A stretch of DNA of 64,000 nucleotides from Poa pratensis (GCA_947311845.1 CAMZMU010000069.1:14836891-14900890), one strand, 5' to 3'; positions 45,441 through 57,343 are shown, numbered from the stretch's first letter. Notes: generated by a model from the sequence alone, not told the origin. Made by a program: numbers and translations.

Positions 45441-46392
45441 CGGCGGCATCAGTGAGGAGATTTCGGACAAAGTACTCGCCCGGGACTGGTCTGGCGGGCG
45501 TCCCATCTGCAACTCCTTGGTGGAGATGCAGCAGCCGGTAATTGTGGTGATGCCGGCGTGGAGGAAGATGGGATCTCGGGGAGACAGAGAGGTGGGTGGG
45601 AGGCGATAAAGTCACGGGAGAATTTACTCTCCCCACCCGGACCCATGTATTAATGTATACTATACTCATTAATTATCCAATTTAACAGGAGAAATACCCT
45701 GCCACAATATTGGCCCCACTCCTATCGTGGACCAATAGAATTTAGAGTTCCGGCAGGAGCAGATGTCGCCGGGTTCTACATATTCACTCCAAGTGGCTGC
45801 TATATAGTGTCTAATCTAAAGAAAAGAAAAGTGGCTACTAGCTTGGACGATAGAAATTCCAAAGAATATTTGTCGTCAGATTTTGGTTGAATTTTGTGCT
45901 GTGGAGGCGGATCAGTGATCACAATGATGACTCGTAAGATTTCCAATTGTTAGCAACTCATTGTGCGTAGGATTGACCTCAAGAATATTTAATGTGGATA
46001 ATGTTGTAGATCAGTGTAGCTAGCTAGCATGCCGGCCCCTGCTAGCTTACTCCACTTAACTTCCTTGGGTGCACTCTGTTCTGACTAGTTTGTTCAGACC
46101 GAAAAAAATGAGAGGAAACAAATCAGACAGTTCTAAAGGCATTAGCTCGGAGATATATGGTGGCGAACTGTGTCTGTACTCTGCAAGGAAAAAAATAGCA
46201 CGTTACAGCAAAATAACGCTGGCCTTAAAATACGCTATTAGCGTGCTATATCGCGCTATAGCGTGCTATTAATGAGACATTATACACTGATTAATTAGCG
46301 ATGTAATTCTCAAAATGCTATAGCGTGCTATTTTTTTTCCATGGTACTCTGTAGACACGACTCCATAAACAACCAGTCTGATGGAACGCGAA
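45441..46392. other. Intergenic with GCTATAGCG-type palindromes
   Basis: No gene. At 46222-46342 the phrases GCGTGCTAT, CGCGCTATAGCGTGCTATTA and GCTATAGCGTGCTATT repeat in both orientations, resembling short decayed foldback DNA. Confidence 0.4.
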
Positions 46393-46395
46393 TTA

Positions 46396-46753
46396 TTTGC
46401 AACTAGTTGCGGGTGCGACCTATTTTTGGATACCCCATTTTGAAGTTTTTAAAAATTGCGAAATAAATCATGCATATAGATTATGTTGAATCTTCTACAC
46501 ACAGAAAATTTCATTCAAAAATATGATCATACGTGGCCTGTGCAAAAAAGACAAATGAAATTTTGAATAGTGTCACTACTATTCAAACTTTCATTTGTCA
46601 TTTTTGCACAGGTCGCAGGTGATCATATTTTTAGATGAAATTTTTTGGGTGCACAAGATTCAACATAATCTATGTGCATGATTTATTTCGCGATTTTCGA
46701 AAACTTCAAAGTGGGGTATCCGAGAATGAGTTGCGGGTGCAACTAGTTGCAAA
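46396..46753. mobile_element. Tourist-like foldback MITE
   Basis: TTA (46393-46395) + TTTGCAACTAGTTGCGGGTG at the left; GCGGGTGCAACTAGTTGCAA A + TTA (46754-46756) at the right. The two arms pair almost along their whole length (for example AATCATGCATATAGATTATG with CATAATCTATGTGCATGATT), forming a ~170-bp-stem hairpin. TTA duplications are typical of PIF/Harbinger-derived (Tourist) MITEs. It lies about 280 bp upstream of the terpene synthase TATA box. Confidence 0.82.
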
Positions 46754-47031
46754 TTAGAGTTTCCCGTCTTTTTTTAATACTCAGAAAACAATGACGGCCA
46801 CCAAACGAAACCGGGACAGTGACAAGCACGTCTATGCCATAATTTAAAGTTTAAACACGTGAATGCATATGTCATGGACTTTTCTCTTTGGAGGGCATGC
46901 GTGGCATGGACTTTTGACGGCGTGTACCGGGAATTCTACACGACAAAGACCTTCATTTTGGAGTACTTTTGCAGAGTAAAAGTGTTGGTTCAAGAGACCG
47001 ATCGAGACTGAAGGTTAGAATTACTTCTCTC

Positions 47032-47040
47032 TATATATAG
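47032..47040 (+). promoter_or_regulatory. TATA box of the terpene synthase
   Basis: TATATATAG lies 86 bases before the start codon, after a pyrimidine-rich CTTCTCTC. Its position fits a transcription start near 47065. Confidence 0.6.
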
Positions 47041-47125
47041 CAGCATATGCATGCCTGGAACAAGTACAGCCTTTGAGCTCCGATCTACTTACCGAGCACG
47101 AAGTGTCATAGGCCAGAATTACCAA

Positions 47126-50100
47126 ATGGCAGCAGTTCAGGGAGATTGTGCCGGCCAGGAGCACAAGAGCACTTTCCATCCAAGTCTGTGGGGTGATTTC
47201 TTCCTTACTTACCAGCCGCCGTCTTCGGTGCAGGTATGTCGGGCCGGCACGAGCAATGGCTGATTTATCAAACATTCTGGTCACTAGTTCAGTGAAACAT
47301 ACTGGTCACTAGTTCAGTGAGATTGAACTTCAGTCAGCAGATATAGTACAGTAGTATTTTTCTTTATTAGAGATGCTAGGATTTGCAGAGATCCCAAAAC
47401 ATGTTTTCAATAGTTAGCGTTAAGGGCAGGTTAATAAACTTAATATACAAGGAACTGAGGATTTCATAGCATCTCAATTGGCGAGGATGGAGTGAAAATT
47501 CATCTTCACCGCAGCCGGCGACTTCCACGGTGATGACTTGGGTAGTTTCATCTCTGCGGGCTGCATGCTGGGTACCGAGGTGGATTACTAACAGATGTAT
47601 ACTCACCAAAATACCCTTCCATTAACGAAAGCTGATGGATTAGCCCTTATTATAACAGTCATTAGTTTGCTTTAATTTTCTTGCAAAAACTTTCAGAAGC
47701 ACTCCTCTGTTTGTTGCTATGGGACTCAAGGCCTTATGTTTTCTCCGAGAAAAAAATATTGTTGTCACTATTAGTATTAGTATTTGATTTGATGTGTATT
47801 ATATTATCCATATATACTACATAAATAGTGTATGTTACCACGGTCTATTTAGGATATTTTTTGTGTAATAGATGAGTTAGTGTCATTTTTTGGCAGCAGA
47901 TTTGAAGTGTGACCACAACCGTAGTGGTTCGCGGTATTGACACTACTTGCCTGTCTATCCGTGCAGCTACCTCAAATGCAACAACGGGCTGAAGACTTGA
48001 GGGAACAAGTAAGGACAATCATACAAAATACAAATGAAATGCCAAAAATACTAGATCTTATTATCATGCTAGAACGACTTGGTTTGGACTACCACTACGA
48101 GAATGAGATCAGCCAGCTACTGAATACTATTTTCAACTCTGATTACGATGATACCAATCTACACTTGGTCTCGCTTCGGTTTTATCTACTACGAAAAAAT
48201 GGATATGATGTGTCATCTGGTAAGGCGCTTTGACTGATACTACCAAGCTAGCTATTATAGTTTACTTCTAGAATGGAAATAAATATCCATCATTGCTCAA
48301 CTTTGCAGATGTATTCCAAAAGTTTCAACACAAAGATGATTCATTTGCTAATGTTGATAGAGAAAGTATGCTAAGCTTATACAATGCGGCGTATCTCAGG
48401 AGACATGGTGAGAAAGTACTTGATGAGGCTATCTCTTTCACCAAAAAACGCCTTATGTGTGAATTGGAACATTTGGAACCCTCATATGCAAAGGAAGTGT
48501 GTTCTTCCCTAGATACACCTCTTTTTAGAAGGGTTGGAATATTAGAAACAAGAAGTTACATAACCAATTATGAAAAAGAGGCTACACGAAATGAAGCCAT
48601 GCTGGAGCTTGCAAAGCTGAATTTTAACCTTCTACAACATCTTTTCTCCGAGGAGCTAAAAGAGGTCACATTGTAAGTTTATCATAATTTCATATTTTTT
48701 AAAATTATATCTGGGGGGTGCACTTCATTTCTTTCAATCATAATAATTTAAAAAAAATCTTGCATATAATAGGTGGTGGAAGGAGCTCTACAGCAGATCA
48801 AATCTGAGTTTTGTTAGAGACAGAATAGTAGAAGTGTATTTCTGGATGAATGGGGCATGCTACAAACCTCAATATTCTCATTCACGAATTATACTTACAA
48901 AGATCACAGCTTTCATCACCATACTAGATGATATATTTGATACATATGGTAGCACCGAAGAGAGCATGAAGCTTCAAGAAGCAATTACCAGGTCACGATC
49001 ATCCGTCCTTTCTCCAATCATTTAAGAATTTCAATGTTTGTACTAAACAATTATTGGCCTCAATGTTGACTGTAGTGTGTTGGTATTGATTTATACAAAG
49101 ATAAAGAAAATTTATCTTTTTCACTAATGTGGAGTGCCATATATGGCTGTTATGCCCACAAAATATGTACAAGACTACTTTTGGTTGATGTATTATCTAC
49201 GCATGTATTCCTTTTTTCATTTACATGCCTTACACAATTATAAATGTTAAGTTTATAAAATACATAATAAACACTCACGGTTTTGTAGCTCACACATTAT
49301 AATGGAAAAAGGTGTGACAACAATTTTATGGTCATAAAACTACCAATATCGGTAGACTATTACTTCACCAACAAGTGAAACAATAGTAGATACTACATGC
49401 AATAACATTTGAATGTAAATTTCAGTGCATGTGTATCCAGAAATGATTTAACTATAGTTGCAGTAGTTCTTTATACTAAAGATTTCTGGTAAATTGCAGG
49501 TGGGATGAAAGCGCAGTAGATCTTCTTCCAGATTACATGAAAGATTTCTATTTGCATTTACTACAGACATTTTCGTCTTTTGAGAATGAGTTGGGACATG
49601 AAAAGAGCTACCGTGTGTATTATCTAAAAGAAACGGTAAGTAAGTATTCAGATTCTATTTGACCAAACTAGATCACTGCATATAATGTGCACTTACAAAA
49701 TGTAAATTGTGACCTTTTATAATTATGTTATGATTGAGTGTTGCAAACATAGAATTGCAATGGTGTAAATGCAAAAATGTCAGTTGATGGCATAAAGTGA
49801 AATGTGAAATATATTTTCATGTAATCAATGGAATATTAAAATACCAGGTAATTAAAGACATGTTTGGCATAGACTAAAAATGAACGTGTTTCAAGATTTC
49901 TCAAGGTTATAAATAAAAGTTCACCATTATTTATTTTGATTAATATTATATATATAGTGGTATTCGTCAAAATTCAATCATGTCCTCTACACATGCCGCA
50001 TCCATGAATGTCTTATCTCCTCAAAAAACTTTTGATAAGTTCTCTATAATTATAGTTAATGAAAATATTTCCTTATAACGGAGTTCGTCACCATACCACC

Positions 50101-51226
50101 TAAACTTATTGATTCATTTTCATACATTTCAAGTACTTTTTAGTGGCTATACCAACATCTAAAATTATTATTTGCATACTATACACAGTTGAAGCAACTA
50201 GTTCAATCATATGCTGATGAAATAAAATGGCGTGATGAACATTATGTGCCCAAAACAATGAGCGAACATCTTGAAGTTTCATCGATAAGCATTGGACCAC
50301 TCCTGCTGGCATGTGCTGCATATGTTGGAATGGATGACGTTGTAACGGAGGAGACTTTCAAGTGGGTTTTGGGAAATCCACAGCTAATCAGTTCCATGGG
50401 TATATTTGTCCGTCTCTCAAATGATATTGTATCAACCAAGGTATTGCTTTATATTTATGCATATGACCTTTTGTGCCTATTTTCAATATTTGGAAAGCAA
50501 CCATATAATTTGTTCTTTTAGAAAAGAGAAAACAAAAAATAATAAAGGAGGCAAATTAGCGTAGTAGTATACTAAATTTGTCTAGGTACTATTAAAGAAA
50601 TGGGCCCAAACTACAATACGGCAAAACAATCTAGATGTGGTACAAACCACCTGGCACACATATGAAAAAGTTTTAAATGTTTTATTGTTGACCTCATGTA
50701 AAAAAATAGGAAAAGTTCGCTCTATCGTGACAATCACCTTTTCTTATCTAGCATGTGTGTCCTTCAAGGTACAAGTTTCCTTGATGAATAAATAATAAAG
50801 TTGATGTCACTTCAATCTTTGATATTCATTTATCATCTGTAATGTAATTATGATTATATCACTGTTAATCTAGAACCACAATTTCAGCTACGAAAATTAA
50901 ACTTGTTGGTGTATTATAAACGCAACCGTATTTTGCAGCGTGAGCAAGCAGCAGACCATTGTGCCTCTACTGTCCAATGCTACATGAAGGAGCACGGAAC
51001 GACAATGGATGATGCGTGCCAACAGATAAAAGAACTTATTGAAGATTCATGGAAGGACATGGTAGAATATTCTCTTGGGCCGACAAATCAACCAATGGTT
51101 GTGCCACAAACAATACTACATTTTGCTCGGACCGCGGATAACATGTACAAGCATAACGATGCATACACTACTCCAGACACAATCAAGGATGCGATAAGGC
51201 TGCTCTTTGCGGAGCCGATGGAGTAG
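47126..51226 (+). CDS. Terpene synthase, sesquiterpene-synthase type (TPS-a)
   Basis: Class I terpene synthase: ionises a prenyl diphosphate (probably farnesyl diphosphate) in the cytosol. Exons: 47126-47233, 47967-48219, 48309-48672, 48773-48991, 49500-49635, 50189-50440, 50939-51226. All are GT/AG with consistent phases, giving 539 aa. The seven-exon pattern is typical of TPS-a/b genes. The N-terminal FHPSLWGDFFL has no plastid transit peptide and no RRx8W, as in sesquiterpene synthases. The alpha domain has RDRIVEVYFW (RxR region), the Mg-binding DDIFD in ITILDDIFDTYGS and the second metal motif NDIVSTKRE, followed by CYMKEHGTTMDDA. The stop follows FAEPME. No frame damage. The product cannot be predicted; grass relatives make caryophyllene-, germacrene- or humulene-type volatiles used in defence. 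Confidence 0.93.
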
Positions 51227-51449
51227 ATGTATGAAGCTAGCAACTACAAGGTATAACTTCCATTCAAGGAAATAAAAACGGCGCATATGTGTGTGTACCA
51301 AACTATATTGTAGTGTTGCAGTAGTATTATCCAGTCGGGTTCATCAGAGCCTGTCAACATGCTTGTAAGAAGTGTTGTTATGGACTAAATAAATCTATTG
51401 TGTTCACCCTCGGCCCTCGGGTATGTAGAAAATGGATCTAGTGGTTAAA

Positions 51450-51838
51450 TATTTGCCGGCCGCTGGCAAGCAAATGCACTCGGCAAGGCCGCTGCCGGCG
51501 TGCTAGGTGCAGCACTCGGCATAGTGGGTGGACTCGTGGCGCCATTTCGTAGGTTTTCTATTTGCCGAGTGCCTCCTCCCGATACCCGGCAAAGAACTGA
51601 CGGCCGTTTGAAGACGGACAGCCATGATCCAATTGTTGTGCCGAGTATGCCGAGAAAGCACTCGGCAAACTATACGCCGACACACCCGAGAAAAAACACT
51701 CGGCAAACTATTTTCGCCGAGGGAAATGCCGCCGAGTGTTAGTTACCGAGTGTTGTACTCGGCAAAGGGTTCGCCGGTGGGGATTTCGTGTTTGCCGTGT
51801 ATGTTTGATACCCGGCAGCTCCGGGGATTCCAGTAGTG
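51450..51838. mobile_element. CACTA transposon end (truncated)
   Basis: Read on the minus strand, it starts CACTACTGGAATCCCCGGAG at 51838, followed by at least eight copies of TTTGCCGAG / ACTCGGCAAA, the subterminal repeats of grass CACTA (En/Spm) elements. The opposite terminus is missing and the similarity fades at about 51450, so this is a truncated end. Confidence 0.8.
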
Positions 51839-51866
51839 GTTGTTCCGTGTATTGACTTTCGAATTA

Positions 51867-51988
51867 TACTCTCTCCGTTCCAAATTATAATATGTTTTAG
51901 CATTTTTCAGATTCGTATGTATTTAGATACATTTTATTGTGTGGATTCGCTCATTTCAATCCGTATGTAATTTGGAACAGAGAGAGTA
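51867..51988. mobile_element. Stowaway-type MITE
   Basis: TA + CTCTCTCCGTTCCAAATTAT at the left; GTAATTTGGAACAGAGAGAG + TA at the right. 118-bp core. Confidence 0.85.
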
Positions 51989-54088
51989 AGTTCCATGACC
52001 GAGCAAGTCAGAGCGGTTGGTTCCTCAGCATTTGTTCTGTTCCATGTATATCCGTTCCATGGCGTGAGCTAACCTTGTTGCCGGGTCTCCTGCTCTGACG
52101 GTGTGGGTTAGCCTAACCATTTCGCCGAGCACCTGGTTAGAAACTTGGGTCGCCTATGAGAGAAGTTGCCCATCTATCTCACATTCTCTCCACGACGACT
52201 CTCGCCAAAATGGTCATCAAGAAAAGCCGAAAGGAATCTGAAGCCAATTCTTTAGCTAGCCAACAACGGACATGAATTGGTAGTAGGGTGGTGCTCGCTG
52301 TCGCTGCCCAGGAACCGGGAGCGCCGTGATTTGATTTGATTCTGCCTGACTACGAGTATGCGCGTGCGCGTCTGATAGTTGCACCGAGTTCTGTTGACAT
52401 GGAAAATCTTCGCATTAGTTTCGTGAGCAAGCAGTATCAGGCTATCAGGAATTTCACAGATCGCTATCCACCTGACAGCGATCGATTTCTCAGGCTCAGC
52501 TTTTCCGCTCGATGCGACACGAATTCTTCATTCTTCTCATGTTTTCTTCCTTTCCTGTCTACATCGCACGAGGGGACTGAAGGGAAGAACAAAATGGAAA
52601 GCTACGCTCCCAATAGGCGTAGCGTTTTTCCCTGTGCACCACTTCCTGTCGGCCGGCATGTTAGCGCACAAGAAACCACGGGAATCACACGAATTGGGAC
52701 CAAAATGATAAAATATGTCCACGGATGGATTTATGTCACTCCATAGAAGTCTTTATGACATTGGCACAACCCTGCTAATTGTTTCAAAGACTTAATCACC
52801 AAATGTGACTTTTGTGATGTATCGGTCCCCGAAAAAAAAAAGGTTTCTCATTCTTAGTGATGTATAGGTCCCCTTGTACAAAAAATACAGTAAAAAGAAA
52901 TACTCATTGTTGTATTGTCACTTTTACCAGCCTTGGGCGGGGTCAATACTTGGACTATGGCACTGGGGAGTAACGAAACAACCCAACGTCGTCGGATGTG
53001 TGCCATGGAGAGATGCGTTTTGACTACCGGATTCATATGATGCAACTTTTATTTAGAAGGCATTTAAAACGCATTATGAAATGTCAAACAAATTGCAAAA
53101 GAATGTTCGCGCAAAGATTATAACATCTTATGTGTTCACGACATCGTTTCACAAAAAACAACATTTTTTGTAGTATATGTAAACAAGACAAAATTTGATG
53201 GTAAGCTCTTTAAAAGATATTTTCTTTTGCCTTCTTTTACACAGGCCAGAAAAAATCTGATATATAAAATTTCATTTCAGAATTTTTCTGCATATCGAAA
53301 TGTATTTTTTGAATACCGGGTGCATATGCGTCCGGGAGGCAAACTGGATTCCACGTGGCATCGACCCAAAAAACTTGGTTTTCGCTAGCGCTACATGGCA
53401 TTGACGTAGCAAAGTTTAATTCGGTAGATATTGTCGTTGCACAAAAGGATTAGCTTTGTTAACATTTGGAGAAAGCGCAAAGTCATTTTGGCTCCCGAGC
53501 ATCATGATTTTATAAAATTCAAAAAAAAAAAGTTTCAAAAATCTGGAAAAAAAAATCGCGTGTTGTCAATGATGTATACTATAAGCGTGCAAAATTACAG
53601 TGCGAAATATTTTGTAATATGGGCTACGCAAAAAGACAAAAGTTAGAAATTTGAAACTATGCATTTGTCCTTTTTGTGTAGCTCAAAACGTAAAGTATTT
53701 GACAAATTTTGAAGGTTTCAAATATAATTTTCGAACTTTTGAAAATAGTGAGATTACTCGAACTTTATGCATGAGTATCAAACTGAAATCTCTCTCCCCC
53801 CAACCCCAAGTGGCCAACATGATCGGATCGGTACCCTCATGTATCGCCCTCGCTTTCCGTGCATGAAGGCCACGCAAGGCCAGCGCAAGGAGAAAATGGC
53901 AACGAGCGTACCGGTGGACGGGCCCTGGATTTTCAGGCCACTGACGGGATGGCACGACCCCGCCCAATGGGTTGTGTTTTTGTCTCCCTGCTGCCTCAGG
54001 ATGTAAGTGGCAGTGGCATCCGCTGTGCCCGTATACGCCGCATATCGAAATTAGTCTAAACGACTTATGTGGCGTACCACGTAATTAA
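51989..54088. other. Intergenic with decayed foldback DNA
   Basis: No supported gene. 52336-52746 is open but has no domain. 53030-53340 and 53480-53770 are AT-rich with phrases such as GGGTGCATATGCGTCC and TTTTGGCTCCCGAGC that resemble ends of MITEs elsewhere in the window (the latter at 12070). Probably partial copies. Confidence 0.4.
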
Positions 54089-54838
54089 TTGGCGTATGTG
54101 GCAAACCACGAAAGTCCACTAGCGCCAGCGGCCGACCACCAAAAGCATCTTCCCCTTCTCTCGCATCAAGAAAGGATCCCAGCGTCGCCGCCACCATGTC
54201 GGATCTTGGGCCGCCGAGCGCCGCCAGCCACCACCGCCGGCGATGATCGTGCGGCCTCCACCACGCCGCCTCCTCCACCGGTGCCTCCCGCACCGAGGCC
54301 TTCCGCGCTGAAGAGCTCCCTCAAGCGTTGCAAGCCCTCCTTGGACACTGCCTCCTCGTCCTCACCGGCCGTCGCCGCCAGCGTCGCCCCAGCCGATGTC
54401 GCCGCCGAAGGCCGTGGTGAGGCATCTACTCCCCCGCTTCATCTCCTTTCTAATTTATTGTTTGCTTGCTGCTGCTGCTTCGAATTTGGAGCCCTGCTCT
54501 GCTTGTGTACTAAGCAGAAACGGAGTAAACCTAAACACTGAACGAAATTGAAGTCTTTAGTACCCATACAAAGCCCAGATTTGGTTATTGTAGTTCCCAT
54601 CCTTATTTAATCTGTGCATATACAGGCTTAGTCTGATTTGTGGAATGTATGCATATGCAAAGTAATTGCAATTGTAAATGTATACATATGCAGGCTTAGT
54701 CTGATTTGTAGAATGTATGCATATGCAGGCCCTGATTTGGACAAACAAGTGGATTTTGGGGATGACATTGACAAGCAGAGACTGAGGTGGGAAGCCATTG
54801 ATGAGGAGCGGCAGGTGTGGGATGCCATGGATGAGTAG
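54089..54838 (+). CDS. Two-exon ORF of unknown function
   Basis: Unrecognised. Exon 1 (frame open from 54089) is Pro/Ser/Ala-rich with PPPPPVPPAPRPSALKSSLK and ASVAPADVAAEGR; donor GTGAGG at 54417. The acceptor CAG|GCCCTGAT near 54729 gives GPDLDKQVDFGDDIDKQRLR and WEAIDEERQVWDAMDE before a stop at 54836-54838, an acidic/Trp-rich end. A better Kozak ATG at 54196 (CCACCATGTC) starts MSDLGPPSAASHHRRR but hits TGA, so a one-base shift may have broken the true start. The intron holds duplicated acceptor-like phrases (CATATGCAGGCTTAGTCTGA). Could be a gene fragment or a small lineage-specific gene. Confidence 0.3.
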
Positions 54839-56067
54839 CATAAGTGAGTCCTTTTTGCTCCATATTTTGTTATGCTATTTATTTGTTTTCTCCTGATTTT
54901 AATTGCAACTGTTTGAGTGTAGATCGAGAAAGAAACTGAACCACAAGATCAGGACAATGACTTCTTAGCATGGCAAATCTCTGAATTTAGATGTTAAAGT
55001 GTGCAATTCTTGGTGGTGTCTAGTTCCTGCAAGTTATTAATTAGGTTATATCATGATGCTTGGTAGGTGAACATTAAATTGTTGTTCTGTAACTTGCAAT
55101 TCTGTATGCTTGTTATGCCAAGACAGTCTATGATCTTCTGTACAAACATTTGTGACCTGTAGATAGTCCATGATCTTATATTCAAACATTTGTTATTTCT
55201 GTCAGTTCCTAGACCCTGTTAGATGTTCATAGAATAAGGTGTGTTTCTTCAATCATCATGTGCAACAATGTCACATGTAGTGCATGATCTTATACACAAA
55301 CTTGCAATTCGTATAAGTTTTTCTTTCTTTTTCAGATGTTGCGTTTTGTTGGTAATTCTCGAGTACTTCAAGATGTCCAGTTTACCATATTATCATCAAT
55401 GAAAGCCATGAAATTGTCAGCATGATCAGTCTGAAGCCATTCGCCAGAGAAGTGCAACCTTTTATTGTCGATCATGTATAATTATGTTGGACAAACATTG
55501 TCTGAACTTTGACAAGTAGGCGGTGCTTGTACCTGTTATTCGGGCATGTAAGATGTACTCTTGTCTGCAGATCTTGAGTCTCCAAGTCCCCTGTTGTGAA
55601 AATTTTCTAATGTTTATTTGCTTGTATGTCGAATAGTCCCCAGTGTTGTGCTTCTGCTGTGAAAATATCCTGTGATTTATTGGGAAAATTTCTACTATTA
55701 TCTTAACAGTCTATATGCCCAGTTCTGTTCTGATGCTGTCAAAATTTCCCAAAATTGTTGTGAAAATATCTGCCATGTTATTTTAACAAATCTGTGCTGG
55801 TGCTCTATTTATTTGAGAAGTAGCTACGTATGTGCAGAGCCGAGGGGCCCTTTTTTTCTGAGGCTATAGTGTGCAGCAGGAGCAACCGCGCAGGCTCTAT
55901 AGAGCGTACAGCATTAGCAGCCGAGCAGGAGCAGTCGAGCAGGAAGCGGCCCATGCGGCGCCACTAAACCACATAACGCTGCAATAATTAATTAGCAGCT
56001 TCCACCGAAACGGATAAGCGCGTTTCGGCCGAAGCGGCAGCTCCGTTTTGTCCAGCGGATGAGCCAC
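54839..56067. other. Intergenic, possible 3'UTR then unique DNA
   Basis: AT-rich with no coding signal. 54950-55850 reads like transcribed untranslated sequence of the preceding ORF, but there is no direct evidence. 55870-55950 repeats GAGCAGGAGCAGTCGAGCAG-like phrases. Confidence 0.35.
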
Positions 56068-56070
56068 TTA

Positions 56071-57020
56071 GAGCATCACTAGTAGTACCCTCAAACACTC
56101 AAACCCTTCTAGCGTTTTAAGGATCAAGAATTGGCCTTTTTTTACACTTTTAAGGATTGAAAAAGATGGTTAAAGACTAGAACCCTCAAATCCAACCCTT
56201 ATAACGGAATGTCTTTGCCTCAACCCCAACCTTTAAAATTGTCATTTGACATATCACAAATTTCATCATTTGACATATCACAAATTTCATCACATTTGAC
56301 ATAAAACAATAATCATTCTAGTTATTATTACAACACCGAATAGTACTTTGAAGCACATAATAATCCATCAGCTTCGCGCGGTCTTCAAACGCTTGCACGT
56401 CGACGAGGAGCCTCATTATCTCGACGTCGTCGTCTTGCAACAACTCGTCAATGTCCGAATCGTCGGATGACGACCAACCCGACGAATCGGACAACGAGTC
56501 CATGTCGTCGTTGTTCATCTCCATCTACACAATAGTTCAAAAATGTGAGTGCCAATGAATCAACAATTAAAAACTGAACAAATTTAAAAATGCTCACCTT
56601 GGGTTCGTCGGTCGGCCGGGAGCGGTGCGGGAGTCCGCTAGGGGAGGAGGCGGCGGCGTGGGCGGCCGGGCCGCGGCGGCGGGATCTGCGCGGGAGAGGA
56701 GGAGGAGGGGCAGCGACGGGCCGGGGAAGGAGGCGGCCGTGGCCCGGGGCGCGCCGGCGGCGGGCGGCGGGTGGGGGCCGGATCCGCGCGGGGCGGCGGC
56801 GGCGCGGAGGTTGGGATGAAATGTCCCTCCCGCGCGTGGTCGCCTTCGAGTGCAGGTCAGGAGCAATTTTGCCCCCCAACCCCCACTTCTACAGGTTGGT
56901 AGCCCAGGTTGGGCCTCTAAAAATATTTGAGGGTTAAAGGGGTCTAGTCTACGCGTTTTTTCCGTCCAAACTGTAAAAAAAGCAGTTAGTTTTAGGGATT
57001 TGGGGGTTTAGGGGTATCTC
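56071..57020 (-). mobile_element. PIF/Harbinger-derived element with transposase N-terminus
   Basis: TTA duplications at 56068-56070 and 57021-57023. The left end is GAGCATCACTAGTAGTACCC; the right end read inward is GAGATACCCCTAAACCCCC, which seems to have lost about ten bases. On the minus strand, 56524-56318 encodes MDSLSDSSGWSSSDDSDIDE then LLQDDDVEIMRLLVDVQAFE. This is the acidic Ser/Asp-rich start of plant HARBI1-like (DDE_Tnp_4) transposases; the catalytic domain is deleted. 56590-56900 is very GC-rich. Non-autonomous deletion derivative. Confidence 0.65.
56318..56524 (-). pseudogene. HARBI1-like transposase N-terminal fragment
   Basis: 68 codons starting MEMNNDDMDSLSDSSGWSS and reading out of homology after LMDYYV. 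Only the region before the DNA-binding and DDE nuclease domains remains. Recognition rests on the acidic SDSSDWSSDD-type leader and VEIMRLL, so it is moderate. Confidence 0.5.
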
Positions 57021-57185
57021 TTACATCCTGACTGCCGCCATAGTCGTCAACGCGCCAGTAACAGGGAGTGCCGTGATTTGATTTTCCTACGAGTTCGTGC
57101 TGGGCCTCCGGGCTCCGGCAGAATTCGGTACAGTACGATTCCGAGAGCTACTGATTTTCTGTCTACGGTGAAGGGTGCGAATCCC

Positions 57186-57255
57186 ATGCATCATCAAACC
57201 AAGTCTGTAACTCTGAACGAGCTTTGCATGACTTGGTTTGATTGCCACCATGCAT
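57186..57255. repeat. Imperfect hairpin
   Basis: CATGCATCATCAAACCAAGTC and, about 25 bases later, GACTTGGTTTGATTGCCACC ATGCATG pair with a small bulge. The stem is about 18-20 bp. It could be a small foldback remnant; nothing shows that it is transcribed. Confidence 0.5.
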
Positions 57256-57343
57256 GCTGTTTTCGTATTGGATGGCATGCATGGTCGCATGGAAAACCTT
57301 CGGATTTGGTCTTGTGTGCAAGATCAGCTTCCTCAATCTTATC

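Noticed and set aside
44801..45541. 246-aa plus-strand ORF as a new gene
   Set aside because: Most of it is the wrong frame of the pectinesterase fragment; only the short AQLTQLLSTLP stretch is meaningful.
47126..51226. Biosynthetic gene cluster around the terpene synthase
   Set aside because: No P450, second terpene synthase, transferase or other pathway gene within the window; the cis-prenyltransferase at 24 kb makes long-chain products and is not a likely partner.
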